A stretch of 64,000 bases of DNA from Cystobasidium ongulense (Eukaryota > Basidiomycota > Cystobasidiomycetes > Cystobasidiales > Cystobasidiaceae): assembly GCA_022835595.1 (NCBI GenBank), contig BQUP01000006.1:124001-188000 (forward strand), in the 5' to 3' direction. Of this stretch, positions 13,361-25,600 are shown piece by piece; position 1 is the first letter of the stretch, and each line of letters starts with the position of its first letter. The notes under the pieces were generated by a model. The model made no database searches, was not told the origin of the DNA, and saw only the letters and a list, made by a program, of their open reading frames with translations. Made by a program: the position numbers and the translations under genes.

Positions 13361-16300
13361 TCACATGTAAAACATGTTCTGTTTCAAAAGAAGTCAGTTT
13401 GGCCGGCTGAATTGCTAGCCTGGAAAGATCCGAAGACTCACTTCTTGTAGTTTAGTGTGTAGAACGTTAGGTCTCTCTCTGGCCAGTTTGAGGAGAGCGG
13501 TTCTCTTTTGATCATCACTCATGTCGGCTGCCGTAACGACAGTCAGCACTAGGCGAGAAACATTGGAGTCTGGGACTCACATGCAACAGACATCTGCTCA
13601 GCCTCAGCGTCCAGGTTACCGATCCATTTGCGAGCGCGCTCACAAACCAAGTGCGCATATCTGGTGAATTGAACAAGTTAGCTAGATACAAGAGGCAAAC
13701 TACTACCCATAGATTTAGACACTCACTGTGCCGGAGCGGCGATTGAGATCGAACGAGTTGCGCGAGGCATCAAGTAGGCTGATTGATAAGTCAAATTCTG
13801 GATAAGATCCTTGCCCAATTTGTTCTCGTCAAGAAGGATAGTGTAATGGGTACACTTGGAAGTACCCAATAAACCAGCGTGAGAGAGCAAGTAGAAGTCG
13901 TCGTATGATGGGTGGACAACTTCGGTGTCAACGACAGTGCCGGCTTTGGCGTTACCGCTTCTGTCTGCTTCCTTGTCAGAAACAGGGAAAAGTCTGATGG
14001 TGAGAAATGCAAAATGTCATTGGATGACCGAATGTGACGCCCTTCAGATCTAGTGCTGCTTACTGGAAGTGATGGCGCTTGGCGCAAATGATGAACGTGA
14101 GAGCGGGATTATAGCCCTTCTCCATGGCTTGGCATGCCTCTGCACAGATACGTAGGTGTAAGCATACTCTTCTAACAACAGGATAAGACGAAGATATGCT
14201 CACCCTTGATAACTGCAATTTCCTTCTGTGCAACAATAGCAAATTGACCCTCAGAGACACCATCGCGGTAAAAGACGAGTCTTTGAGGTTTGACTTTGTT
14301 CTTCGCAAAGAAGTGTTTCAGGTGTTTAGTGAGCATGTTTGCGAGATCTCCGATCTATTGGCATCGCATCAGAAGTTGGTCAAAGCTGCGCTCATGGAGA
14401 CTACTCACTATCTCCACGGTACTCTCCTGAATGTTGTGCTCTTCGGAATACTCCACTCCGGCTTTGTCGTGTGAGGCGACGAGCGCTGCGATCGAGGGTA
14501 TGAAAGTACCCGGGCTAGGATGAGTAACGCTAGACGGGAGAGGCCAGCTTCAGCTATAGTATTCACATTGACACATACACACAACGACGTACTCGGCTCC
14601 CAGGAGCATGGTTGGCACCTGGCTACAGCCGGGCAAACCGGCCGTTATGATTTGATTCACACCCCTGAGCTTAGTGTTGACCTTAACGACAGAGTACATC
14701 TGTCAGCTTGTTTTGCTTTGCAGATCCTGCGGAGAAGGGCTTACTTTTAGGGCAACGTTGACCCAGTATCCACCTCTATTTCCATCCGCTTTGCCTAGCG
14801 ATGTCAAAAGTGCATCAATACAGAGAGTACTAAAACAGCTTTGTCAGAAGTCTACTGACCGATAGCAAGGTTTTGCGAAGGGACTCCCAACTCGACGTCG
14901 CAGACCCTTTTGATGACGTCGTATTGGTTACTGCCGATACTCTGGAAAGGTTTCGTTGTCAGCACTGCAGCTCATGTTTCGCTTTGTCGGGCTGGCGGAA
15001 GACGTACGTATGTAACAACGAGCTCGGGAGGGGTCTGAGGGCCATACCCAGCCTTCTTGCATGCGGCGACAAGCTGCTCCTTCACATTCATCACATTTCC
15101 GGCGTGGAAGATGGTAGGTTGCTCGTTTTCAAAGACTATACCAAAGTCTTTGCAGCCCTTGATGAAACCTCTGAGGGAGTCTCTCACTTGGTCCATTGGC
15201 ATGCTACAGGCAAAAATGTGCATTAGTACAACAAGTACGGGGTCTAAAGTCAAGCCTGATCGTGAGAATGCAAACTCACCCGTCCCAAGTGGGAGGTCTT
15301 CCAGGCTTATCACCCTACAAGAAATCACTGTTTCAGTGCTGTTTCTCGTTACATCTATTTGAGCATATACTTACGGCGAAGACCACTACAATCCATCTTG
15401 ATACCTTCAAACCGGCTCGGAAACCGCGCAAATCTTTGGTCATCCAGGCACCATCCATGGTCTTGACATTCTGTGGCTGACCTTGTTTGTTTCGGTAGGA
15501 GAGTTGTGGACTATTGAGCTGTCTAGCTCCGACCTCCATAAAGTCAGGCTTGACTCTCAATCCCCATCCTTGGTGATAGGTGGAATTGATAGACATCTGG
15601 TTGAGGCCGACCGAGATGGCCTGTCTCTTAAGGCCCGGCGATAATGTGACGACTAGTTCCGAAAGAGAAAAAGGATAAAGTCAGTTTCTGCATCCAATCT
15701 CAAGGTGGCGATAACAGAAGCGAAACATACATCGACTTTTAAGCATCTCGGAAGTCTGCTGAGCAGACAACTTCTTGAAGAAATTGCTGCCAGGCCAGAC
15801 GGTACAACATTCTAGAGGATAAAATGCTCTCTTGGTAACTGCAACAACGGGCATGTCCGGGTGTTTGAGAGTAATGTTGTGCTTCTTTTTGAAGTATTCC
15901 ATAACACTGATTCGTCCAAATTCTTCGCAATCAAACATGTGATCCCGGGCAGATTTGCGGTCGACCTGCTTAATGGTGCTGGTGATGCAGAAGGTGAGAC
16001 TTGGCAGGTCAGCTATCTAGCTTGTTTCATGTAATCTGGAGTCGATGCATTCCAAGCTTACAACTTGTCGTTTGGGTTGCGAGTAGCAACTCGCACATAC
16101 GTTCCTTTCAGGAAGCGAACAATTTTCAATCTGACTTGCGGAGGCATCTGCGGATTGAGAGGGTTGGCTCTATTGGCCTCGCGGACATTCATGTACTCCA
16201 TCAGGATATCGATGATATTGCCCGGCTTGATAAGTGGTGCAGAAGCACGATTGACATTCAGGATCATTTTTCCAATGCCACTTTGAGGTTTGAATCAGCC

Positions 16301-17884
16301 CAGCGAATCCTCTATTAAAATTCGGTCGGAAGCAGAGCACTCACGGGCGAATGGAGGCGAAGTAGCCTCCCCAAAGCTCGCAAGCTCCCTGCAAGATTGT
16401 TTTAACAGGCTGTGGCTTAAACATATCTACCAACAGAGCGCCTTCGGCAGGGTTCTCTTTAGGAACATAAAACTTTGGTCCCTTGGAAGGACAGTTGTTC
16501 ACATAGACCGGAGGCATCTTCATTACAATGTTGAGAGCTTGCATTGCTGTCGTGGTTTGAGTGCTGCGGAAAGACCAAGAGAGTGGCATCAGCGTCTACA
16601 CAGACTGAGGCACTTAGCGAATTTGCCCGCTCACTCGTCGATACCAGAGCAGAGACCTTTGATTAGATCAAGGAGCGCCGCTACTGGCACAATTGCGGCG
16701 TGATCAATCTGTTGCAGAGAAAGATCAGACATGCAGACAATGTTCCTACAGTAGAAAAGAAGCTCACTTTGATCGTGAGCATTTTTGGTTCCTTGCCGGC
16801 AGGAGTCTTTATCTTTTTGACAATGTCTTCGTTGATATGATGGATTTTGTCAGGCATAGCCTTTTCAGATAGTATGTACCTGGGTGTGAGATTTAGGATG
16901 GTCGAGAGTGAAATAAGATAGAAGAGATGAAAGCACGATGGGCAGTACCGTTGTCAACGTTAACAGTATATAAAAGATGACCATGAGGATAAGTAGAAAT
17001 AGGATTTGTATGAAGTTATGGAGAGTTGTGAGAGGATATGCAAGTAGTAAAGGGCAGAGTAGTGTGAGTAGAGGAAGGTCGAACGCGGTTCAACACAGTA
17101 GCAGGCAGAGGTGACGTGGGTCCATGAGTCAGGAAGGGGATGAAGTAGATTGATGAGCGGATCAAGAAGGGTGCGAGTGGGAGAAGGAGGAGGCGTGATG
17201 TATGAATGAGGTGTTCGAATGAGGAGGAAGAGAAAGCGGTGGTGAGATCCGGTGGCAGGTGCAGAGAAGGAGGAAGCTGTCAGTACAAGCCGACGTGATA
17301 GCAAGGAGCATGAAGTCGACGAGGAGTCTTACATGTTCGCTCTGCCATCGAATGAGAATGGAACAGGCTTTGCTCCCTGCCAGAGCTGTCCAGTAGCATC
17401 GAGATATTTCATGCACGTGTTTCTGAAGTCTTTGTTGAAGCCAGCGCCAAACTCGACCTGTGAGTAGCGGAGGAAGCCGGAGCAGGAGTGCAGCAGATGG
17501 TCAGCGAGAGTAGGAACAATGATGAGCGTGAGCATGAGGGACAGGATGTAGCACTAGAAGAGGCGAGGAGGGGTGTGCCGTCACGAATAGTGTGGCGGCG
17601 AGCTACCATTGGCTGAAGAGTGGTGGAGCGCGTGCGGCGTAGGACAGGCAGGAGGGATGGGAACAAGGCAGGACTCACGCTGTAGTGTCGAACAGTGCCT
17701 GTAGGGAGCTGCATACACTCGAATGCATTTACTCTGATCTTGACTGGCCTTCCTGACCTGCGATGTAAAAGTACGGCCCTCAGCAACGTCGCGTCGAGGA
17801 TGGGCGCTTGGACCGCCAGCCAAACAGACGGCGAGATGCAACTCACTTGCCAGGCGCTGTACGGCGCTGGAGCTGGCTGGCCAT
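13361..17884 (-). CDS. AGO1: Argonaute (AGO/QDE-2 type)
   Basis: Small-RNA-guided silencing effector. Model of 21 exons on the minus strand: 17847..17884,17679..17757,17333..17457,16768..16879,16635..16708,16345..16563,16062..16280,15731..15999,15375..15652,15280..15314,15008..15203,14860..14941,14745..14794,14593..14681,14409..14529,14204..14354,14064..14139,13727..13993,13581..13660,13442..13527,13361..13378. It encodes 887 aa, normal for the family. Domains in order: N domain; DUF1785-like linker (SIRPGIGKMILNV); PAZ at about 230-380; MID with FAGDKP and LVVTY; PIWI with ANVALK-like WVNVALKVNTKL. The slicer residues are present: Asp622 in GADVTHPSPG, Asp693 in YRDGVSEGQF, His830 in QYAHLV. 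It ends in the typical MFYM. The PAZ exon junction near 16000-16061 uses a weak acceptor. Intron 3 (453 nt) and intron 2 (221 nt) are long for this genome. No Dicer or RNA-dependent polymerase gene lies in the window. Confidence 0.95.
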
Positions 17885-18349
17885 GGTGACTAGTGTGTGG
17901 TGAGGGTAGTAGGATGCTGCTTGTGTGCTGTGTAGGTGGTAGTGTGCTGTGGTGGTGGTGTCGCTTGCCCAATCCTGTCTGACGACGACGAGATTGGGTT
18001 GGAGGAGAAGAGAAGAGAGAGAGAAGAGAAGAGAGACGAGTTGAAACGAGAACGAAAGACTGGACACGATCGTCGTGAATTGAGTTCAGCGTCAGACAAG
18101 AAACATCTCTTGTTCACATTGAAAACTAGATTGCCAGCATGTGCACCGGACAGGCTGGTGCGCGGCCTTGTCCGACAGAAGTAGGCGCGCACCTGGAACT
18201 ACATGGCACCTCTCTGAACTTCTTCGTTGGCGTGTTCTGCCCTCCCATCACAGCTGCAAGATAATACTGCTTCATGGCATGCTTGCAATCTAGACTTGGA
18301 GAGAGTTTGTCTACCGCCCCCCAACGCCACGACTCTTACTTCGCCTGTT
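17885..18349. other. Argonaute upstream region
   Basis: No gene seen. The part next to the Argonaute ATG (to about 18070) is a purine-rich tract on the plus strand (AGAGAAGAGAGAG), so it is pyrimidine-rich on the coding strand, as expected for the promoter and leader. Confidence 0.5.
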
Positions 18350-20840
18350 CTACATAGCGTACTCTGACTGATCCCAGAGATGCATAATCTGCGAGAACGA
18401 GCGTGCCGTCAGCTTTTGCAGTCTTCTATCATAAAGTACAGCCAAACCCACCTCGTTATAATCCTTCTTTCTGCGTCTTCTCAGACTAAAATATCCCAAT
18501 CTACCAACTTTTCCACCTCTTTCCTTGAGTCGTCTTTCATTCGCCTCTCTCACGAACACCTCTGGATCATCTGGTAATTCCGCACATTGTACAGCGACTC
18601 TAACTACTCTCTTCTGCAATTCTTCCCTTTGTGTACGAATCTCTCGTAAGCGCGTCTTACCAATAGCTAGCATCGAAAGCAACGCTATTGCAGCTCGTAG
18701 TGAAGACAGGCAGTCCTCCAACCAACGAAGTGAAAACCACATGAAGAAAGGAAAGACGAAAAATGTAAGACCGGAAAGTGGGAAGGTGACGAGGGTGGTT
18801 AGAAGCCAGACAATGGTACCGCTCAGCAGTCCGTAGATCCTTTGGTTGCAGTGTGTTTGTCAGCTTTACATACTGCCGTACCACTTGTATGACGCTCTGG
18901 TACTCACAACTTCGTATGCGCGACTCCGTCCCAAACATCACGTAACTTGCCACTACTGCCAGCTCTCCAGCCGAAGAAGCCAGCAGTAAGAAAGATAGGC
19001 GACCAGAAGACCAGCCCAGGAGCACACAATACGAATAAAGCAGCCGCTCCAGCCAGTCTGACAAAGAGACGCTTTACAAGTATTCGTTTGTCGGGTGGCG
19101 TCTGTCGGACGCGGTCGTCCTTGAGGCCGATGTGGGTGAGGAGATTTTGATAGGCCTGGTTCAATGGCAAAAGCAAGCATCATCGTCAATTAAAGTCTCC
19201 TCTACATGAATGAAGAGCCACTAACATGCAAATCCCGCTTGAGCTGCTCAATCTCTTCATCCGTTACTTTCGCTTCCCCCTTGTCACCGTTTGTCCTCCT
19301 TGACACGCCAAAATAGTCACCATTGACAGCAGTCGACTGTGCTTCCGTTGCGCTCCCATCTTTCGAGTGGCTGGTCGAGTCTGCTGTGATTCTAGCAGGT
19401 GTATTGGGCACATGCATCGCCATTGGTAGAGGCGTCATGAGAACCTCTGCCGGTCTAGCGCTTGACAAGTCGACCGCCTTTGCTCTCCTGGCGAACACAT
19501 CAACAAATCGTTGTGTGATGTGAACATGATCGCCTAGAGTAATTTGAGTACCTAATGGAGCATAGAGACGTCGCGCTGTATTTGCAATTCGTACAGTTTC
19601 GAAATCAGGCGAGTCGAGTGTCGATTGACGAATCTGTTCGTACATCAATTGAGTTAATTGCTTTACTCCATCTAATACGGGTGGTTGTTGAGGTGAGGTG
19701 AGTGAGATGGAACTGGTTGCTGTGCTTGTAGATACGGTCCCCTCGATGCCAGCAAGCGTACCATCTGTAGCAGGTAATGGCTTAGGCGTAGAGAAGAGGG
19801 CATAGTGATCCTTGATGGTGAGTTCGATAGGAGGATTGTAGGAGACTAGTACATCACTTCGGAAAGCTTCGCGGTGGAGATAGGTTATCGAGCATGTGAG
19901 AAGGACAAGCTTGAAATCTGGATTGTCCTTGTTTCGTCTAAGCACGTCGGAAGTCATTCGCGCGACTCCGCTTTTGAGTGGTGCTATGCTAGGTCCATAG
20001 TGTGATATGCCCTCTGCAAGTATTGAGAGAGTTCCGTCAGCTAGCCTCAGTGGAAGTTCGGTATACTCGGCTCACCTGGAAACATGCACACCATATCACC
20101 ATTCTTCTCCAAAGCCTGCATGAGGGTCTCAAATACAGCAGTGTTATCAATCTTCTGCCCAGGCGTGTCCCACGGCCTCTTCACAGGCAGAGTCCCGACT
20201 GCCTCGATAAGCCAGCTTGAGAAAGTACGCAGGCCAAAGAGAGTCGACTTTGCTGTCATTCGAATCCATTTTCTTTTGCTTAGAGGTACAGAGGTGATTG
20301 TGATTAAGGCATCCTGATGATTCGTGGAAAGAGAACACGTCATTAGGTTCAGAATGGGTGGGAGATAACAATGCTCGCGACGCAAGGCTTACGGTGAGAG
20401 AATTGGCTGTAAGGGACGGTGGGAGAAAGAGCAAGAGCAATTAGAACAGGTGGGGTGAGTTAGAAGAGACAAGGCTAGCTTGCAGTGGTTGACGCAGAGT
20501 ATGCTGGCAGGAAAACCGAGATCAGCTGCTTCCGTTGGGCCATCCAGCTCCACGGCGGGCCGTGTCTCGACTCTCAACTCACCAAGGCACGCCGTCTGAG
20601 GGTATGAAATGGGCATTCTCGACTACGATACTGCTGTAGAAGACCTGCAGCGTACGCATCCATACGCGTCAGTGTGTGTGCTGTCTTTGCCCCGCTCAAG
20701 TCAAAGGCCGTTCCATCATCATGCAAGGCGTAGACCATGGCGTATGACCAACAACACACCTTGAGCACAAACTTGAACAGCAGACGGATGAGGAGGTAGG
20801 GCAGCGGCGTGCCCCAGACGGACACCCTTGACAGAGCCAT
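18350..20840 (-). CDS. SCT1: Glycerol-3-phosphate / DHAP acyltransferase (SCT1/GPT2 type)
   Basis: Makes lysophosphatidic acid from glycerol-3-phosphate (or dihydroxyacetone phosphate) and acyl-CoA at the ER membrane, the first step of glycerolipid synthesis. Exons on the minus strand: 20760..20840,20583..20644,20484..20503,20393..20406,20076..20313,19226..20013,18908..19155,18350..18839; 646 aa, a little shorter than yeast Sct1 (759). PlsC-type motifs: NHSNSLTD (His54, Asp60, spacing as in the yeast enzymes) and FPEGISH at 137-143. N-terminal hydrophobic segments (YLLIRLLFKFVLK) and three C-terminal ones (AALFVLCAPGLVF, TIVWLLTTLVTF, FFVFPFFMWF) anchor it. Exons 3 and 4 are only 20 and 14 nt, and the intron between them starts with GC instead of GT. 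The head-to-head neighbour 240 bp away is the paraoxonase-like gene. Confidence 0.92.
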
Positions 20841-21080
20841 CACGCTGCCATATCGTTGCGCACTGGACTGGGCTGCAGCAAAGCAGCGTCAAGCACCGAG
20901 TCGCTCGGGAAGGCAATCGGCCTTGACGCCGGGCAGGACTCGCTTCTCGAAGCTTCACGCCAAGAGCTCTCTGGCAGAGGATACTCCACTCCTTGACTTC
21001 GCTGCTCTCACAAGACCGCTCTTCTCCAGGTGTTCTTCCATTTACAGCCATCCTAGAACGCCACCCTGGACCTTTTTAAA
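20841..21080. promoter_or_regulatory. Divergent promoter, acyltransferase / paraoxonase-like gene
   Basis: The two genes start 240 bp apart on opposite strands and must share upstream sequence. A TTTTTAAAATG context lies directly before the plus-strand start. No specific factor site was recognised. Confidence 0.5.
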
Positions 21081-22448
21081 ATGTCACTACCTACGGTATG
21101 TGGAGTGTCTTGCAGGGCCAATACTGTCTCTACTAACTATCCTGTGACTGTTTGCCGTACGAAGCTTCCGTTTGGCATTCTCCAGGCCCCATCCTACATC
21201 CTCCAGCTCAAGCGGTCTCTGTTTCCAAACCCAATCAGCAGTATCCCGCAACTTCTCCACAATGGGAGCTTGGTCGATGCTACCGCACACACTTCTCATG
21301 TTGCAAAAGGGTCAATCACCTACGCCGAAGATACGGTTATATGGCCGCGCGACAAGATTGCCATCTTCTCCGCCGACCCTGGAAGAGGTGTCTTCAACGC
21401 TTTTACGGGTGAAGGGGACGAAGCCCGCGCTGGTAACGGCTCACTCAAGACTTGGGTCATTGGAAGTGATCCAGTTAGTAATGTGAAAGACTTGCCATTG
21501 CAAGACTGGCCTGAAGGGCGCACCTTCCATCCTCTTGGAATCAATGTGCTCGAGATACCGGGAACCGAAGGCAGAGAAGCGTTTCTTGCTATAGCCAATT
21601 GCATGTCGAAGATGTGCAGTATTGAGCTGGTGAGACTGGTATGCACAATCGAGGGAGCGACCGGTCCATCCCTGTCAGCGACATACCTTCACAGTCTAGA
21701 GCACCCATCCATCACCGCTCCCAACGCCGTTGTGATCCTCTCTGAAAGCCAGATTCTCTTCACCAATTCTTTCAGATTCCCACCTCGCAAATCCCTTTTC
21801 CTCAATACACTCGAACAGTTCCTAGCCATACCAGGAGGCAGCGTCCAGCTCCTGACTTACGACTCGTTACAGAAGAGAACCGTGTGCGATAAGGTAATAT
21901 CCGGCATAGCAGTTGCGAATGGTCTAGCAATGAACAAGGAAAAGTCTATCCTTGCAGTAGCGAGCTCTACCGCTCACTATGTCAAGATCTTCGATCTCAG
22001 CAATGTTGAAAACGGTATTACGTCGGCGGATCAATTCAAATTGCGTCGAACAATTCACGTAGGAATGACACCGGACAACCTACGTTTCTTCGAATCTCCA
22101 TTGGGATCAGGAAGCTTTGAAACTCTTCTATGCGCGGGACATCCGAGAGTACTAGAATTTGTCAAAGTAGCCAAAAATCCATCAAAGGCCTTCCGCTCTC
22201 CTTCAAAGGTGGTCAAGATCAAGGTCGAAAAGCATTCAGCTCCATCGTCCATCATGTCGAAGCTTAAAGAGCTTTTTTCCAATCAAGATAAGGATGCTGT
22301 CACAGTCTTTGAGAGTCTTGGCTCGTTTTATGGCACTTCTTCAACTGCTGCTGCGTACCGTACGCCTGATGGAAAGGATGCAATAATAGTGTGCGGCCTA
22401 TTCGAAGATGGTATCCTAGTCTGCAAGAATGTGGATCTTAACTTCTGA
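21081..22448 (+). CDS. Paraoxonase/arylesterase-like six-bladed beta-propeller
   Basis: Resembles the PON family (calcium-dependent lactonase/arylesterase propellers). The frame is open without splicing for 455 aa. Family-like blocks in order: FHPLGINVLE (cf. FNPHGIS), PNAVVILSESQILFTNS (cf. LNDIVAVGPEHFYGTN), VANGLAMNKEKSILAVAS (cf. FANGINISPDGKYVYIA), VGMTPDNLRFF (cf. DNISVDPE), CAGHPRVLEF (cf. VGCHPNGMK) and SSTAAAYRTPDGKDAIIVCGLFEDGILVC. The Asn and Asp residues that bind calcium in PON1 have plausible counterparts. The first 35 codons contain GTATGT (21096), a perfect TACTAAC and in-phase AG acceptors (21164 or 21185). A 69- or 90-nt intron may therefore be removed without changing frame, giving about 432 or 425 aa. 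The substrate is unknown. Confidence 0.8.
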   Translation: MSLPTVCGVSCRANTVSTNYPVTVCRTKLPFGILQAPSYILQLKRSLFPNPISSIPQLLHNGSLVDATAHTSHVAKGSITYAEDTVIWPRDKIAIFSADPGRGVFNAFTGEGDEARAGNGSLKTWVIGSDPVSNVKDLPLQDWPEGRTFHPLGINVLEIPGTEGREAFLAIANCMSKMCSIELVRLVCTIEGATGPSLSATYLHSLEHPSITAPNAVVILSESQILFTNSFRFPPRKSLFLNTLEQFLAIPGGSVQLLTYDSLQKRTVCDKVISGIAVANGLAMNKEKSILAVASSTAHYVKIFDLSNVENGITSADQFKLRRTIHVGMTPDNLRFFESPLGSGSFETLLCAGHPRVLEFVKVAKNPSKAFRSPSKVVKIKVEKHSAPSSIMSKLKELFSNQDKDAVTVFESLGSFYGTSSTAAAYRTPDGKDAIIVCGLFEDGILVCKNVDLNF

Positions 22449-22648
22449 CATGGACGCACATTCGATAAGATACTCCTGTATCAGCGCATCGTTCAGATTT
22501 GCGACTCACGTCAGGTCAGTAATGTATTGATCTAAGTTCAAATGTCCCGGAGAGCTGGTTATCACATTTTTCGTCTGGATTCGCTATATACAAATTCTAC
22601 AGTTGCTGGTTGGTCTATCGTAGTAACGCTTATAGAGCAGTTTTGGCA

Positions 22649-25600
22649 TTACCATGGGGCTTTCAGAGACCGAATGTTGTAGTTTAGGGTATCGCTATCT
22701 GATCCAAGTGCTGAAAAGAAACATATGAATCAGCAATCACAGCGAGAGGCAACTTGGGAAGCGCGAAGCCGGACTCACGATCAGCAAGCTGTTGCTGCTT
22801 GACAGTACTGAGCGTACTGTATGTGGACAAGAGGTCCCCATCCAGTAAGCCTTTAGTCAAAGGTCGCGGTACGAAGGCGTTGGGAACGGTCCTGCCATAA
22901 TGGAATTGGAAGACTTAGTATACCACATTGAGGAGGCGATACGTTGGAAGAACCTACCTGTAGGCTCGAGGATTCAAGCCTGAGAAATGATGGGTATGTC
23001 GAATAATTTGACGCTCCAGCAGTTGGAGGCGCTTATAGACAGCATCCCGGACAGGTACAATTGTACTCAAAGATCCATCGATGTGCACTGCAGGGTAGAA
23101 TACAAGCTCAGAGTGTTTGCATTAAAAGCAAGCAACAGTATAGTTGGACATACGATAAAGTATACCGCTCTGTTTTGGATCGTCTGTTGAAGCTCGTGCG
23201 AAAGGTATGCTGCATGCTGCCTCAACACCAGCGTGATATTCCAAGCGCGGCAGAAGTCGCTGTCCGCCGTGTGTCTCGGCCCCTGCGGATCGAGTTTTTG
23301 TCACTACATGGACGGTTACCGTAAAGGAAATGACATACGGAGGGGATCGTATTCGTAAAGGCGGATATTTCCGTGCATGTCAGATGACACAAGCTGTACT
23401 TTGCCTTCCGAAACAAGGAAGTCTGCTGTTACGACCGGAGTGCTGACTACTTCTTTACCGAGAGCTGTGAATTTATAAGGGCCCTCCTGAGAGATTCACT
23501 CGAATTATTAGTCGTGACACATACATAGCAGTCGTGAGTTGACCGGACTTACTCCAAACGCGATGAATTGAAGACCGTTGATTGCATCGCCGATGAGTAT
23601 CAGATTCTTGAGCGTACGTATGCACGTCGTGTGCACTCCGACATCGAGGAAACCGACAGCCAATAATCGCTCGTCTTGGTCGAATGCTTTGGCGTAGATC
23701 TACAAGGCTTAAATCAGCGAGACTCAATTGCCTAACCCTCGACCATTACCGACCTTCAGACCAACGGAATGCAAGAGATAACAGTTTAGAGCGCTGACGT
23801 TAGCGATAGGTGCCTTGAGATCTTCGGTAAACAGCAAACGCAAGCTCCGACGTGGCGGAAGGTCTTTCCTTATAGCTTGTGCAGAGACTATTTCGAATAC
23901 GTAAAGCTATTACGATGAGATCCTCAGTATCGGTAAATGGTTTGTTGACTGGACAAATTCACTTACACCACCTCGAGAAGCCAGATCCTCTCCTCGGGAA
24001 ATAATAGTTCCGACCGCCAGAAAGTCCTTCAATCCTGATTCCGTGCTTTTGCTTTCGAGCTGGACAACCGATACGGACAGAGCCGTCTCGTATTGTCGGA
24101 ACTCGTACCCATCTACACTCTCCCAGCTGCCTGGCTCTACCAGCTCGAGCGCAGATCGCGGCGCAGTAGGCTGAAGTGCCTGCTCTGCATCGTAGGGATG
24201 GAGCGGCTCTCCTTCGTCTTGAAATATCTCGAAGGGTGCCGAAAAGGTGGAGATGGCGGCATAGCACGCCGATTCTGGGTGATAAACTATATCCGTATAC
24301 AAACGTCCCTGAACAACTTTAGTGAACGGTAGTGCGCGCGCGAAGCATGTGTCTTGGTGCAATTCGCCAATGATGACATCCTGTATTGAAAAAAGAGTCA
24401 CACACGTGAGTCCGCTAGTACACAAGCCTATCTTTTGACTGATCTCACCTCGCCTAAGCTGATCACACACTGTGAGCGATAGAAGTGGAAGCCGTACACG
24501 GGCCCCATGGTACTCTCGACGAGCCTCGACGGTCCAACATCGTCCTTAAGCAGCCAGACTGGGTTCTCGCCAGTAACGAATACGCCGTTATAGCCAGCGA
24601 GGTCGGAGAATGGAATGAATTGACGAGCAGCGGGGCCCAATGAGTCGCTGTCGTTCGCAGATCGAGGGCGTTTCGAGGTGCCAAGAGCCTGTGCATCCAC
24701 CTTCACCCAACGTAATCCAAGTGTCTTGTCCACCCCTGGCCGCAGACTTGCGTAACCGAAATCTTCAAAAGCCTCGTAAATTATCAAAGTACCGTCTTCT
24801 AAGAGAAGCTGCTTCTGGTGTCAATCGAGACCTGCGAAGCTGGACAAGTGGTTCACTTACAAGGAGGTGCGGTTTCGAATTGTCTTTGCCCATCAATACC
24901 ACTTGCATTCGCTCTATCCCAGTGTCTTCAGGCAAATCTTCGAAGCATTGGTCTTGTTGAGTGTCTTCAATGACATGCGGCTGTGTAAGTACGTCTCCGC
25001 TCATAAAGATGAGTTCCAAGCTTGGCAAAGTAAAGACCTAATACCGAAGGTTAGCAAATACGGTCTCGTTCTCTGTCCATTTCAGGCCTACCTTAAATAC
25101 TCCTTCTTCCGAACATGTGCAGAGCCATGCGTCCATCTGTCCTTCTAGCAGATCGTCTTCCTCGTCGACCATGTCCGAATCTTCCAATTTGGCCACATTA
25201 ACCGGCCCTTTCACAGGATCTTGCTCGCCATATATATCGTCATCATTGTAGGAGTCAGCTGAATCTTTCCCATTTGTAGAAGCACGTGTCTTGTAAAGTT
25301 CACTGCGTTTGGTTCGTACGCGCGATCGTCTCAACAGAGGGAAATTCAGTGATTTGTCTTGAAATAGTGCAGCGTTTTTTGGTGCCTGTAGCTATCATTG
25401 TAAGCTGAAACAGATTATTTGGACGCAACGAAAGTGTTCACTCACCTGATCTGGCCACGATGCGGTCGTCAGATGGCCTCGGTCATCCTGGAAGAGGAGA
25501 GGGGTGGCATCTTCGCGTTCGACAAGTACAAAAGAACTTGATACAGTGGCTGAAAGAATGCGGGCATCCTTCGGTAGAGCTAGCCTCTGCACCTCGCGAA

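Noticed and set aside
16960-17304. Minus-strand open frame inside Argonaute intron 3
   Set aside because: Low-complexity Leu/Ser/Pro text with no Argonaute similarity; skipping it joins AT|G TAC in frame and gives the normal protein.
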